NCBI RefSeq assembly: GCF_913566895.1
Contig: NZ_CAJYCN010000004.1
Location: 1-64,000 of the forward strand
DNA length: 64,000 nucleotides
Direction of reading: 5' to 3'
DNA from: Listeria ilorinensis
GTDB lineage: Bacteria; Bacillota; Bacilli; Lactobacillales; Listeriaceae
In this document: positions 41,094 through 52,300 of the stretch, one piece after another
How positions within the stretch are numbered: position 1 is the stretch's first letter
Layout of the letters: the number at the start of each line of letters is the position of its first letter
Program-made: the position numbers and the translations under genes
Notes under the pieces: generated by a model
The model's input: only the letters and a program-made list of their open reading frames with translations
The model's database searches: none
Told to the model about the DNA's origin: nothing

Positions 41094-43502
41094 ATGTTAG
41101 TATCTTACGAGTGGGTCAAAGAATTTTTTCCTACGCTTGATTTAGATGCGGAAAGTTTGGCAGAAGCGATCACACGGACGGGAATTGAAATAGAAGGTGT
41201 CGAACATTTAGATGCTGCTTTAAAAAAAATCGTTGTAGGGGAGGTTTTGACTTGCGAAAAACACCCAAGCGCAGATAAATTAAATAAAACAACCGTTCAA
41301 ACAGACGAAGAGGACCCCATCCAAATCATTTGCGGGGCACCCAATGTGCGTGCTGGTCAAAAAGTAATCGTCGCTAAAGTCGGGGCACGACTTCCAGGTG
41401 GTCTCAAAATCAAACGGGCTAAACTGCGTGGCGAAGTATCGGAAGGGATGATTTGTTCCCTTCAAGAACTTGGTTTTGAAGGGAAAGTCATTCCAAAAGC
41501 CTATCAAGATGGGATTTTTGTATTGCCAGAAGCGGCAACTGTTGGAGCGGATGCCATTCGATTACTCGGTCTTTATGATGCAGTCTTAGACATGGCGATT
41601 ACGCCTAACCGGGCTGATGCACTTAGCATGATCGGGGTGGCGCATGAGGTAGGAGCGATCATCGGTCAGACTTTTGCGCCAGTGGAACAACCAGATGTAA
41701 CCGAAAGCGGGAGTATCGATGGCCGTATAGCTGTCAAAGTAGAAGCAAAAGAAGCAGCCCCTTACTATGCGGTGAAATTGATCGAAGACATTACCATTCA
41801 AGAATCACCACTTTGGCTACAAACTCGTCTGATGAAAGCTGGTATCCGTCCGCATAACAATGTTGTTGACGTGACCAATTACATCAATCTTCTTTATGGC
41901 CAGCCTCTACATTCCTTTGACTATGATACAATCGCGTCAAAAGAAATCGTTGTTCGTTTGGCAAGAGAAGGTGAAACACTGACAACTCTGGATGATCAAA
42001 AACGCAATCTGCCGAGCGGTGCCGCTTTGATAACTGATGGCATAGAACCAATTGCTATTGCCGGAGTTATGGGCGGGGCAACAACCGAAGTGACAGATGC
42101 AACGACAACTGTACTGCTGGAAGGGGCGATCTTCAGTGCAGGATCGATCGGTAAAACGTCACGCGAACTAGGACTGCGAACAGAAGCAAGCATTCGGTAT
42201 GACAAAGGTAGCGATGCATTCAAGGTAGAAAAAGCATTGGCACATGGTGCCGCTTTGATTGCCGAACTGAGCGGTGGTAAACTGATCAGTGGAGTAGCAG
42301 AAGAAGATCATCGTGAAACCGGCAGTCAAGTCATTTCAACTGATTTGATGCGAATCAATCGCTTGTTGGGGACTGCTTTAGAGGCCGCTGATATTGAGCA
42401 GATTTTTGCCCGCTTAGGCTTTCTTCTGCAAGTTGATGGTGAAATTTTCACTGTGACGGTTCCTTCCCGCAGATGGGATATCACGATTGAAGCCGACTTA
42501 CTGGAAGAAATTGCCCGCATTTATGGCTACGACCGGATTCCGGCGACACTTCCAGCGACAGCTTCAACCGGTGGACTAACAGCAAGTCAAACCGCTCGCC
42601 GCTTGATCCGTCGCTATTTGGAAGGTGCTGGGCTCACTCAAGCACTCACTTATTCGCTCGTTTCCGAAAAAGAGGCAAGTCATTTGGCACTCAAAGAAGC
42701 GGGTGCAGTGAAGCTTTCTATGCCAATGAGCGAAGAGCATAGTCACCTGCGTCAAAGTATCGTACCTGGTCTTTTGCATTCGGCTCGGTACAATGTGGCA
42801 CGGAAGAATCGGAACGTTCATCTTTACGAATTAGGCAGTGTTTTCTATGCGACTACTGGTGATGCGCTTCCAGAAGAGGAAGAACATCTAGCGGGACTGA
42901 TCACAGGTGAATGGACTGAAACAGATTGGCAAAAAACAACAAAAACGGTGGATTTCTTCGTTTTGAAAGGGATTGTGGAAGGCTTGATACAAAAACTAGG
43001 CGTAACGAGCCCGCTCACTTTTAAACCTGCTCAAAAAGTAGATCTTCATCCGGGGCGCACTGCTGCAATTTATCTGGCTGAAAAGGAAATTGGCTATATA
43101 GGCGCCCTTCATCCAGCAGTCGAAAAAACATATGATCTGCATGAGACGTATGTATTTGAAATGAATTTTGCCACATTGCTTGAAGCAGAAAAAACAGCGA
43201 TCATGTATCAGCAGATTCCGCGTTATCCGGCGGTGACACGTGATATTGCTTTTGTCGTTGGTGAAGATGTGGCACATCAAGCTATTCTAAGTGTGATTCG
43301 TGAAAATGGCGGTAAGCTGTTGCAGGATGTGAAACTATTTGATATTTTCCAAGGGGATTCACTTGGTGAAAATAAAAAATCACTGGCTTATTCCTTGACC
43401 TATCAAGATCCAGAACGGACGTTAGTAGAAGAAGAAGTCAGTGCACAAACGGATCAAGTGACAAGTGCCTTGCAAGAAGCTTTTGGTGCGGTGATCCGTT
43501 AA
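41094..43502 (+). CDS. pheT: Phenylalanyl-tRNA synthetase beta subunit
   Basis: An 802-residue tRNA-binding and editing subunit. Domains in order: EMAP-type tRNA-binding (about 40-150, IVVGEVLTCEKHPSADKLN), B3/4 editing (about 210-380), B5 (about 405-475), the catalytic-like core with LLEEIARIYGYDRIPATLP, and the C-terminal ferredoxin-like anticodon-binding domain (YQQIPRYPAVTRDIAFVV). Normal length. ATG 41094 follows GGAGGGACGCTGAT, coupled with pheS. Confidence 0.98.
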   Translation: MLVSYEWVKEFFPTLDLDAESLAEAITRTGIEIEGVEHLDAALKKIVVGEVLTCEKHPSADKLNKTTVQTDEEDPIQIICGAPNVRAGQKVIVAKVGARLPGGLKIKRAKLRGEVSEGMICSLQELGFEGKVIPKAYQDGIFVLPEAATVGADAIRLLGLYDAVLDMAITPNRADALSMIGVAHEVGAIIGQTFAPVEQPDVTESGSIDGRIAVKVEAKEAAPYYAVKLIEDITIQESPLWLQTRLMKAGIRPHNNVVDVTNYINLLYGQPLHSFDYDTIASKEIVVRLAREGETLTTLDDQKRNLPSGAALITDGIEPIAIAGVMGGATTEVTDATTTVLLEGAIFSAGSIGKTSRELGLRTEASIRYDKGSDAFKVEKALAHGAALIAELSGGKLISGVAEEDHRETGSQVISTDLMRINRLLGTALEAADIEQIFARLGFLLQVDGEIFTVTVPSRRWDITIEADLLEEIARIYGYDRIPATLPATASTGGLTASQTARRLIRRYLEGAGLTQALTYSLVSEKEASHLALKEAGAVKLSMPMSEEHSHLRQSIVPGLLHSARYNVARKNRNVHLYELGSVFYATTGDALPEEEEHLAGLITGEWTETDWQKTTKTVDFFVLKGIVEGLIQKLGVTSPLTFKPAQKVDLHPGRTAAIYLAEKEIGYIGALHPAVEKTYDLHETYVFEMNFATLLEAEKTAIMYQQIPRYPAVTRDIAFVVGEDVAHQAILSVIRENGGKLLQDVKLFDIFQGDSLGENKKSLAYSLTYQDPERTLVEEEVSAQTDQVTSALQEAFGAVIR

Positions 43503-43508
43503 ACATAG

Positions 43509-43541
43509 ACAGTCGGCAGAAAATTTGCCGGCTGTTTTTTA
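43509..43541 (+). terminator. pheST terminator
   Basis: ACAGTCGGCA and TTGCCGGCTGT arms, then TTTTTT. Confidence 0.85.
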
Positions 43542-43629
43542 GCACTGACAGAGTGAAATGATTAGTGCTATAATGGATATATGCTTTTTGTCAAAAACAA
43601 AATTACAAGCAAGAAAATGAGGGCTGCCA

Positions 43630-44331
43630 GTGGCATACGTGGAGTTAAAGAAAGTATACAAACGCTATCAGATGGGAGAAAGCATTGTCACCGCAAATGA
43701 TGGCATTGAGTTTAGTATTGGTAAGGGTGAATTCGTGGTAATTGTTGGACCTTCCGGGGCAGGAAAATCTACAGTTCTTAATATTTTAGGCGGTATGGAC
43801 AGCTGTGATGAAGGAAAAGTTGTGGTGGATGGTGCAGATATCGCGCAGTTCAATGCCAAACAATTAACTGGTTACCGGCGAACAGATGTCGGATTCGTCT
43901 TCCAATTTTACAATCTTGTTCCGAATTTGACCGCGAAAGAAAATGTAGAACTAGCCGCACAAGTGTCACCAAATGCACTTGATGCAGAAGAAGTATTAAA
44001 AGAAGTAGGACTTGGACACCGACTTGATAATTTCCCGGCACAACTTTCCGGCGGAGAACAGCAGCGTGTTGCGATCGCTCGTGCACTTGCAAAAGCGCCT
44101 AAACTGTTACTTTGTGATGAACCAACTGGTGCACTTGATTATGAGACGGGGAAAGCCGTTTTAAAATTGTTGCAGGATACTTGCCGAAATACCGGTACGA
44201 CCGTGATCGTCATCACCCACAATGCGGCAATTACACCGATTGCTGACCGCGTGATTGAGATTAACAACGCCAAAGTTCGTTCGATCAAAGAAAATGACCA
44301 TCCTGTTTCGATCGATGTGATCGAATGGTAA
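43630..44331 (+). CDS. ABC transporter ATP-binding protein (MacB/LolD type)
   Basis: A 233-residue ATPase. Walker A is GPSGAGKST, the signature [15 protein letters not shown], Walker [13 protein letters not shown] and the H-loop ITHN. The type goes with FtsX-like permeases such as MacB, LolCDE and BceAB. GTG 43630 is the start (ATGAGGGCTGCCA upstream). It is followed 13 nt later by the permease. The substrate is probably a peptide, lipid or wall-active compound; no sensor kinase is next to it. Confidence 0.93.
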   Translation: MAYVELKKVYKRYQMGESIVTANDGIEFSIGKGEFVVIVGPSGAGKSTVLNILGGMDSCDEGKVVVDGADIAQFNAKQLTGYRRTDVGFVFQFYNLVPNLTAKENVELAAQVSPNALDAEEVLKEVGLGHRLDNFPAQLSGGEQQRVAIARALAKAPKLLLCDEPTGALDYETGKAVLKLLQDTCRNTGTTVIVITHNAAITPIADRVIEINNAKVRSIKENDHPVSIDVIEW

Positions 44332-44344
44332 GGAGGCTGTCATT

Positions 44345-47300
44345 TTGAAGAAAAAAGCATTATGGAAAGATATCACGAAGGAAATCTGGAAGTCTAAAAG
44401 TCGGTTTTTCTCAATTTTTGCACTGATTTTACTCGGTGTTGCCTTTTTCATTGGGATCAAGGCTACCGGTCCAGATATGCTCCAAACGGCAGATCATTAT
44501 TATAAGGTCAACCATTTAGCTGACTATACCGTTCAGTCAAATTATGGTATTGATGATAGCGATCTCGAAGAATTGCGGCAAATGGATCAGGTTGAAACTG
44601 TGGAACCGGGTTATACAGCAGATCTTTTATTAAAAGGAGATCCATTAGCCATTAAGCTGTATTCTTATGATACAAAAGATGGTAATCGTGTGAATCAATT
44701 TGTTGTTAAAAGCGGACACCTGCCGAAAAAGACAGGTGAAATCGCATTGGATGATACGAAAGAGATGCACGAGAAGTTCAAGATTGGTGATACCATCAGT
44801 TTTGTCGATAAGAATGGGGAAGACCCGGAAGACACACTTAAAAACAGTACATTTAAAGTGGTAGGTTTTGTTTCAAGTCCGCAGTATATTGAGCAGGAGG
44901 AGCGTGGCACAAGCACTGTCGGAAAAGGACAGACAGATGCGATTGCAGTCGTACCGGAAAAAGATTTCAATATGGACGTCTATACTACCGCGAATATTCT
45001 GTTTAAAAATACAGCTGATTTAGAAAGTTATTCAGATGAGTACGAAGAGACAGTCAAAAAAGATAAGAAAGCCATTGATGCGGCTCTAAAGGACCAACCA
45101 GAAAAAAGGTTGGATGAAATCAAACAAGACGGCGAACAAAAAATTGCTGAAAATGAAGCCAAATTAGAAGACGCTAAAAGACAACTAGCAGATGGCGAAA
45201 AGCAATTGAAAGATGCAAAAAGTCAGTTGGATCAAGGCTGGAACGACTATGAAAATGGTAAAAAAGCCTTTGATCAGAAAATGACAGATGGACAGGCAAA
45301 GCTGGATCAGGCAGAAAGTCAACTTGCAAGTGCTAAAGCAGAACTTGATCAAGCAGGTCCGGCTCTCGAAAGTGGGCGAACACAGCTCGAGGCTGCAAAA
45401 GCTCAACTGGCAGATGGACAGAAGGCTCTTTCAGATGCAGAAGCACAACTTACTCAACTTAGAACGGCAGCGAGCCAAGCAGAGACGTATGCGAATTTTC
45501 TCAGTAGTTTGAGCAGCTATCCAACAATCATCGTGGATCCGAACCAATCGGAAGACTTCCATTATCAAAATGGTGAGATTCATGTTTCACCAGCATTTAA
45601 GACGGAGTTGTATCAAAGCGTCAGCCAATTTAGTGGAGGCACAGCCGCTTTGGATGCTATTTTCGCAGGCCAGGTGTCAGAGGCCAGTCTGCAAGAGATG
45701 CAGGCAAAAGCGAATCAGACAGCTGCTGATTTAAACACCCGATATCAAACAGCGCAAAATGAATTCAATACCAAAAAAGCCGAAGTAGACGCGGCAAGTA
45801 GTGAGCTCACGCAAAAAGAAACTGAGCTGACACAGGCAGAAGCCAATTATCAGGCTGGCGAAAAAGCTTATACAGATGGTATGGCGCAGCTTTCAACAGG
45901 GAAAGCCGAACTAGCAGCTGGTAAAAAGAGTGGTCAGGCAGAGCTTGACAGTGCCTATGCTAAGTTAGAAGAAGGGCAAAAGGCGTACGATGAAAATGCT
46001 ACAAAATTCGCGGATACAAAAGCGGAAAGTGAAGCACAAATAGCGAACGGTGAGAAAAAACTTACAGAAGCAAAAGAAAAACTTGATCAGCTCGATCAGC
46101 CAAAATACTATGTATTAGATCGTTTAAATAATCCGGGTTACTCGGAATTCAAAGAAAATGCTGATCGGCTGAATTCGATGTCCACCGTATTTCCCGTCTT
46201 CTTCTTCTTGATTGCTGGACTTGTCTGCTTAACAACGATGACGCGGATGGTAGAAGAACAGCGGACCCAAATTGGGACACTAAAAGCACTTGGTTACGAT
46301 AATCGAGACATTATGCTGAAATTCCTCGTGTATGGAACGACTGCAAGCGTACTTGGAACGATTGGTGGGATTTTTATCGGGCATCTGCTCTTCCCGCAAA
46401 TCATTTACAATGCCTACAATAATACAATGTACAGTTTACCACCAGTAGATGTTTCGTATTATCTCAGCTTTAGTATTATTTCGCTGATCGTGGCGCTTGT
46501 TTGTACGACTTTGACAGCATATGTTGCATGTCGGGCAGAGCTTCGAGCCAATGCAGCTACACTGATGCGTCCAAAAGCGCCGAAAAATGGAAAACGGATT
46601 TTGCTAGAACGAATCCCGTTTATCTGGAAACGAATGAGCTTTACCTATAAAGTTACCGCTCGGAATATTTTCCGTTACAAACAACGGATGTTGATGACTG
46701 TTCTTGGTGTAGCTGGTTGTACAGCGCTGATTCTGACAGGTTTTGGCTTGCGTGACTCGATCAGTGACATTGCCAAGTTGCAATATGGAAATGTCATGAA
46801 ATACGACGCTATGGTTGCAAAAGATGTAAATGCAACAAAATCACCCAAACAAGATTATGAAAAACTAATGCAGGATCCGAACATTACGGAACGGCTACAA
46901 ATGTCGCTTGCTTCCTTTGATACAAAGAAAGCAGGAAAGAATACGCAGCAAGTATCTGTCGCTGTGCCTGAATCAACGAATCATTTTTCAGATTTTATTT
47001 CCCTCCACAATCGTAAAAGTGGAGAAAAGGAGAGACTGGGAAATAACGGAGCTGTAATCACGGAAAAGCTAGCTAAACTTTATGATTTAAAACCCGGTGA
47101 TACAATTACGATCAAGGATGCAAACAATGATACTTACCAGGTCAAAATTTCTGCAATTGCTGAAAACTATGCGGGACACTATCTGTTTATGTCGAAAGAT
47201 TATTATCAAAAAGTCTTCCATAAAAAGCCGTCCTACAATACGGATCTGCTAAACTTTGATAATACGTCAAGCAAATGGCAGGACAATTTTGCCGAACAGC

Positions 47301-47779
47301 TGACACAAAATAGCAGTGTATTGTCTGTTACATTCTCCAACTCCATCAGTGATATGTTGAATGACAGCCTGAGCAGTTTGAATGTCGTCATGCTGGTACT
47401 TGTCATTTCAGCAGCGATTCTGGCCTTCATCGTACTCTACAATTTGACCAACATTAATGTGTCAGAACGAATACGAGAACTCTCAACGATTAAGGTCCTC
47501 GGTTTCTATCCAAAAGAAGTGACCATGTACGTGTATCGAGAAAACATTATTTTAACCTTCCTTGGTATTTTAGTCGGATTTGTACTTGGTTTTTTCCTGC
47601 ATCGTTTTGTCATCACGACAGCAGAAGTTGATAATATGATGTTCAGTCCAGGTATTTATCCCGTCAGCTATTTATATGCAGCCATCCTGACATTCGTTTT
47701 TGCAACAATCGTGATGCTAGTCATGCATGTGCGATTAAAACGGATCGATATGATTGAAGCATTAAAATCAGTTGAATAA
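44345..47779 (+). CDS. FtsX-like ABC permease with long extracellular coiled coil
   Basis: A 1144-residue permease. A first membrane helix at about 20-42 (RFFSIFALILLGVAFFIGI) is followed by a MacB-type periplasmic region, then a helical stalk from about 230 to 590 rich in QLADGEKQLKDAKSQLDQG-like heptads, and then three helices (VFPVFFFLIAGLVCL onwards). A second FtsX unit follows with TARNIFRYKQRMLMTVLGVAG and three helices at the C-terminus. This architecture occurs in Gram-positive FtsX-family exporters. TTG 44345 follows GGAGG. It pairs with the upstream ATPase. The long stalk may span the wall; cargo is unknown. Confidence 0.9.
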   Translation: MKKKALWKDITKEIWKSKSRFFSIFALILLGVAFFIGIKATGPDMLQTADHYYKVNHLADYTVQSNYGIDDSDLEELRQMDQVETVEPGYTADLLLKGDPLAIKLYSYDTKDGNRVNQFVVKSGHLPKKTGEIALDDTKEMHEKFKIGDTISFVDKNGEDPEDTLKNSTFKVVGFVSSPQYIEQEERGTSTVGKGQTDAIAVVPEKDFNMDVYTTANILFKNTADLESYSDEYEETVKKDKKAIDAALKDQPEKRLDEIKQDGEQKIAENEAKLEDAKRQLADGEKQLKDAKSQLDQGWNDYENGKKAFDQKMTDGQAKLDQAESQLASAKAELDQAGPALESGRTQLEAAKAQLADGQKALSDAEAQLTQLRTAASQAETYANFLSSLSSYPTIIVDPNQSEDFHYQNGEIHVSPAFKTELYQSVSQFSGGTAALDAIFAGQVSEASLQEMQAKANQTAADLNTRYQTAQNEFNTKKAEVDAASSELTQKETELTQAEANYQAGEKAYTDGMAQLSTGKAELAAGKKSGQAELDSAYAKLEEGQKAYDENATKFADTKAESEAQIANGEKKLTEAKEKLDQLDQPKYYVLDRLNNPGYSEFKENADRLNSMSTVFPVFFFLIAGLVCLTTMTRMVEEQRTQIGTLKALGYDNRDIMLKFLVYGTTASVLGTIGGIFIGHLLFPQIIYNAYNNTMYSLPPVDVSYYLSFSIISLIVALVCTTLTAYVACRAELRANAATLMRPKAPKNGKRILLERIPFIWKRMSFTYKVTARNIFRYKQRMLMTVLGVAGCTALILTGFGLRDSISDIAKLQYGNVMKYDAMVAKDVNATKSPKQDYEKLMQDPNITERLQMSLASFDTKKAGKNTQQVSVAVPESTNHFSDFISLHNRKSGEKERLGNNGAVITEKLAKLYDLKPGDTITIKDANNDTYQVKISAIAENYAGHYLFMSKDYYQKVFHKKPSYNTDLLNFDNTSSKWQDNFAEQLTQNSSVLSVTFSNSISDMLNDSLSSLNVVMLVLVISAAILAFIVLYNLTNINVSERIRELSTIKVLGFYPKEVTMYVYRENIILTFLGILVGFVLGFFLHRFVITTAEVDNMMFSPGIYPVSYLYAAILTFVFATIVMLVMHVRLKRIDMIEALKSVE

Positions 47780-47780
47780 C

Positions 47781-47820
47781 AAAAAAGCAATCTCCTTTGA
47801 ACTGGAGATTGCTTTTTTTA
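47781..47820 (+). terminator. Terminator
   Basis: AAAAAAGCAATCTCC and GGAGATTGCTTTTTT form a 15-bp perfect stem, loop TTTGAACT. Confidence 0.92.
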
Positions 47821-47896
47821 TGCGAAAGAACAAATTCTATGTTACGCTAAAGCTAAATCATAGGTATGAGACTCAACAAGCGAAAGGGGTTTTGGT

Positions 47897-48289
47897 GTGA
47901 AAAGGGGTTTACAAAGAGCGAGCCTGCTATTATGGCTGGTTAGCGTGGTCATGCTTGCTGCTTGTAGCGGCGATACGGGAAAAGTAAGGGAGGCTGAGTT
48001 ATCTCCCGTTAAAATCGAGATAACTGTCACAAAAAATAAGGGGACAGAGGAAATTGCAACCCAAAAAATAAAAGCAGATCAAGGTATGAGTCTTTTCACG
48101 ATCATGAAAGAATACTTTGAGGTCGAGGACGAAGATGGTTTTATCACCTCCATCAATGGGGTTTCACAAAATGAAAGTGCGGGAGAATACTGGCTATTTG
48201 AAGTAAACGGCGAGATGTCTCCAAAAGGGGCTAAGGATGTGTTCCCGAAAAATGGTGATCAGATAAGTTGGGACCTGCATGGAAATTAA
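47897..48289 (+). CDS. DUF4430 lipoprotein
   Basis: A 130-residue exported lipoprotein. Signal peptide with lipobox LAAC (Cys at about residue 23), then a DUF4430 domain, the fold of the transcobalamin C-terminal domain: TVTKNKGTEEIATQKIKADQG, SLFTIMKEYFEVE, and YWLFEVNGEM. GTG 47897 follows CGAAAGGGG. It overlaps the next gene, an ECF S-component, by 11 nt, so the pair probably captures and imports one ligand. A cobalamin-like ligand is suggested by the family but there is no B12 riboswitch upstream. Confidence 0.88.
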   Translation: MKRGLQRASLLLWLVSVVMLAACSGDTGKVREAELSPVKIEITVTKNKGTEEIATQKIKADQGMSLFTIMKEYFEVEDEDGFITSINGVSQNESAGEYWLFEVNGEMSPKGAKDVFPKNGDQISWDLHGN

Positions 48290-48830
48290 AAATCGCTATA
48301 GTCATGTCCCTGTTACAAATATCCAGAGTATGACATTGATTGCACTGCTGGTAGCACTCACGGTTTCAGGGCGGCTGGTGTTCTCCTTTATTCCCAATGT
48401 CCAGCCTGTCACAAGTCTCGTTTTGATTGTTACGCTACTGATGGGATGGAGATATGGTTTGATCCATGCCACACTTGTTATGCTGTTGTCTAATTTAATG
48501 CTAGGCTTTGGTTTTTGGACGATTGGACAAATTTTGGGTTATGCGGTGATTGTTTGGGTAACTGCTTGGCTGATTCGACCACGGTTTTCCAGGATTCCAC
48601 TGATCGTGATGGCGCTTTATGCAGCATTTTGCGGCTACCTTTATGGAATTATTCAAGCCTTGATGCAAGCGCCGCTTTATGGCGGACACTATTTCTGGGT
48701 GTACTATCTAGCAGGACTTGAGTTTGACACGCTTCACGCGATCGGCAATTTTCTTTTTTATCTAATTTTGGCGCCAGTCTTGATTCCGCTAATAGATAAA
48801 AAACTCATTCAATATAGCAAACAACAATGA
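48279..48830 (+). CDS. ECF transporter S component
   Basis: A 183-residue membrane protein with six hydrophobic segments, of the ECF substrate-binding subunit type (SMTLIALLVALTVSGRLVFSFIPNVQPVTSLVLIV, then LLMGWRYGL). It would share the general ECF ATPases and T component encoded elsewhere. The 11-nt overlap with the DUF4430 lipoprotein gene implies coupled translation. The substrate is not predictable; a vitamin such as cobalamin or a precursor fits the family. Confidence 0.85.
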   Translation: MEIKNRYSHVPVTNIQSMTLIALLVALTVSGRLVFSFIPNVQPVTSLVLIVTLLMGWRYGLIHATLVMLLSNLMLGFGFWTIGQILGYAVIVWVTAWLIRPRFSRIPLIVMALYAAFCGYLYGIIQALMQAPLYGGHYFWVYYLAGLEFDTLHAIGNFLFYLILAPVLIPLIDKKLIQYSKQQ

Positions 48831-48867
48831 GACGGACTCAAAAAGAAAATAGCCGTCTCTTTTTTAT
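48830..48867 (+). terminator. Terminator
   Basis: AGACGG and CCGTCT arms around a long A-rich loop, then TTTTTTAT. Confidence 0.75.
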
Positions 48868-48942
48868 TGGATGCCATCCTTTTCGGTTTACAAATTAGTA
48901 CAGGGGGTATACAATAAACATTGCTATATTGGAGGTGAATGA

Positions 48943-49395
48943 ATGGAGGAAAAGTGGATCGATGAATTTATTGATAGTTATCAAACGACCTATGTATTCG
49001 CGATCAAGGAAATCAGCGATCGTGTTCGAAAACATGACCGCGAAGTTTCTATCGAGCAATTTTTTCTTTTACGTGAACTCACCCGTCAAGATGCGTTAAG
49101 CGCCACAGAAATTGCTTGTATGATGAACGTTAATAAAAGTGCTATGACCACCAAAATCAAACGCTTGGAAGAAAAAAACTGGATTACACGTGAAAAAAAT
49201 TCAGCTGATAGGCGTGAGATTTTAATTAAAATTACGCAGGCAGGGAAAGATTTTACCCTCAAATGTGAGCAGGATATGAAAGGTCTGATTTTGGACTGGG
49301 TAGCAATTTTAGGTGAAGAAGAAAGTACAGAATTTTTACGACTCTATCAATTGATTACACAAACAGTCGTAGCAAAAAAGCGGGGGGAAGCTTAA
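48943..49395 (+). CDS. MarR family transcriptional regulator
   Basis: A 150-residue winged-helix regulator. DALSATEIACMMNVNKSAMTTKIKRLEEKNWI is the HTH, followed by the wing NSADRREILIKIT. GGAGGTGAATGA precedes ATG 48943. It sits one base upstream of the MMPL transporter gene, which it probably represses together with itself. The upstream region holds TTTACA and TATACAAT elements. Confidence 0.92.
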   Translation: MEEKWIDEFIDSYQTTYVFAIKEISDRVRKHDREVSIEQFFLLRELTRQDALSATEIACMMNVNKSAMTTKIKRLEEKNWITREKNSADRREILIKITQAGKDFTLKCEQDMKGLILDWVAILGEEESTEFLRLYQLITQTVVAKKRGEA

Positions 49396-49396
49396 T

Positions 49397-52300
49397 ATGA
49401 AAAAAGTGATGCGATTCAGATGGCCGATCGTGATTCTATGGTTAGCGTTAGCAGTTGTTTTAACTCTAACAGCACCGAATATGGCCAATCTAGTTCGGGA
49501 AAACGGCGAAATCAAATTGCCGGATGGATATCCATCTTCTGTTGCAACCGAAATGCAGAAGAAACATGATCCTGATAATAAAGGTGAGCAGTATATAGCT
49601 GTTTACAATGCGGATCATAAATTAACCGCGAAAGAAATGGATGCGATTGAAAAAAGTTTGACATCCATTGAAAAAGACAAAGAAGACCTTCATGTGACAG
49701 AAGTTCTGGATGGTTTCAATCAACCTGAATTAAAAGATAAATTTATCTCAGAAGACGGAAAAACCGTGATTGCAGCATTGACTGTCGATGCTGGGGATAC
49801 CCCTGTGAGTGAAATTCGTGATGATTTGGATAAAAAAATGCAGGTGAGCGGCGTTGACAGTTATTTGACAGGGAATGCCCTTATCAATGAAGATGTCATT
49901 CAAGGATCAGAAGACGGTTTACATAAAACAGAAGGGATCACAGTGGTCTTTATCCTTGTTGTTCTGTTCTTAGTCTTCCGTTCAGCTATCGCACCATTCA
50001 TTCCACTTTTGACAGTGGGTATTTCTTATATTATTGCTCAAGACATTGTTGCTTTTCTTGTCAATGATCTTGGTTTCCCAGTTTCAACTTATACGCAGAT
50101 ATTTATGGTCGTCATCATGTTTGGGATCGGGACCGACTACTGTATCTTATTGATGAGTCGATTCAAAGAGGAAGTCGGACGTGGGCTTGATATACGCGAG
50201 GCCGTTTCTGTTACTTACCGGACAGCTGGAAAAACAGTTATTTATAGTGGGATCGCCGTACTTGTTGCTTTTACAACACTTTATTTTGTACAATTCGATC
50301 TTTACCGCTCTGCTGTCGCAGTAGGTGTCGGAATCGTTGTGCTGCTGCTGGCAATCTATTCAGTTGTTCCTTTCTTTATGTCCATACTCGGGCGGCACTT
50401 GTTCTGGCCGATGAGCAAATCGATCGAACATAAGGAAAATAAACTGTGGGGCTTTGCCGGGAATCTTTCCTTTGCACGTCCATTTGTCGCGCTTTTAATC
50501 GTTGCAATTGTCATCATTCCGCCCATTGTTTTGCATACTGGTGAGGAAAGCTTTAACTCACTGGATGAAATCAGCGACAAGTACCCATCGAAAAAAGGCT
50601 TTGAGATCGTGTCTGACAGTTTTGGTGCTGGTCAAGTAGCGCCGACGCAGATTTATCTTGAGAATGATGAGGATATGCGGACTAGTGAATATATCGCCTT
50701 GATCGAACAGGTCTCAGATGATCTGGCCGATCTGAAAAGTGTGGATATGGTCATGAGCGCTAGTCGTCCAGTCGGAACACGGGTCGATGATATTTATGTA
50801 AAGAAACAAGCTGATGCATTAGGAGCTGGCATTGGTGAAGCAGGAGACGGGATCTCGCAAGTAAAAGACGGACTTGATGAAGCTGGTCAGGAGCTAGAAG
50901 CTGCAGAACCCATGCTTGGTGAAGCTGTGTCTGGTGTAGATGCTTTGCAAAGCGGAACAAATCAGACGAAACAAGGGGTATCCGCTCTGCAGCAAGGCTT
51001 GACGCAAATTTCAGATGGTATTAAAAGTGGTGCAAGCGGGGCTGGTGAACTAAAAGCTGGTGTCGCAACCGCTAGAAGTGAGCTGCAAAAACTGCAAGAC
51101 GGAGAAGCACAGCTGCAAAATGGCTATGAGACGGTACAGCAGAATCTGGAAAGTATTGCCAGCAGTTTAGATGCTTTCAGTAATCAAGACACGCCAGCGA
51201 TTGATACCTCCGCGTTTGAAAATACGATGGCACAAATCGAAAGCTCTGTGAATACTTTTGTAGCAGCGCATCCAGAAATGCAGCAAGATCCAGCTTTCCA
51301 AAAATTGGCCAGCGATTTGGAAAAATTGCAGACAGCCGGTGCTGATCTAAAAACACAGCTCGAAACGCAAATTGGCCAGCAGATGCAGGCTGCCAAAACG
51401 CAAATTGATCAGCTAAATACGGGCATCAGCTCTCTTTCTTCCGCAATGAAACAGCTGAATGAGCAGTCGCATCAAATCTCATCTGGCCTCAGTCAGTTTA
51501 ATGATGCGCTCGGTCAACTTGAAACCGGCTTGGATCAGCTTGAAACTGGGCTCAACCAAGCAGCAGATGGTCAAGACCAGGCAATCAGCCAAATGCCACA
51601 AATTCAACTGGCACTAGACCAAATTGCCGCCGGACAGGGAGAACTTGCCAGTGGATTTGAGAGCTTCAGCGGTCAGATCGGTCAACTGACGACCGGCCTG
51701 AAAAGTGGAGCAGATGGCCTTGGACAAGTAGAATCCGGCCTCGGTACAGCGACTGATCTGATTGATGCGTGGAGCAAACAGCCATATAGTGATTCTGGCA
51801 TTTATGTACCAGACGAATTGCTTCAAAATGAAGACTATCAAAAAGTTTTGGATCAATATATTTCAGACGACGGCAAAATGGCAACGATCAATGTTGTTCT
51901 AAAAGCCAACCCATATTCCAATGAGGCGATGAATGCCATTGATGACATCAATGATCAGCTTGATGCTAGTTTGAAGGGAACAAAGCTTGAAAACGCCCAT
52001 ATTGGGATTGGTGGTATGACCAGTATGAACTATGATACTCGCGACATGTCGACTGCCGATTATCATTTAGTGATGGTATTTGTTCTGGTGAGCGTCTTTA
52101 TCACACTTGTCATTCTGCTTCGCTCACTTGTCATGCCGATCTATTTGATTGCGTCCTTGATGCTGACCTATCTAGCTGCACTTGGGTATGCCGAGATCAT
52201 TTTCACAAGAATTGGCGACTATAGTGGTTTGACGTGGGCCACACCGTTCTTCGGTTTTGTCGTCTTGATCGCGCTCGGAATCGACTACTCGATCTTCCTG

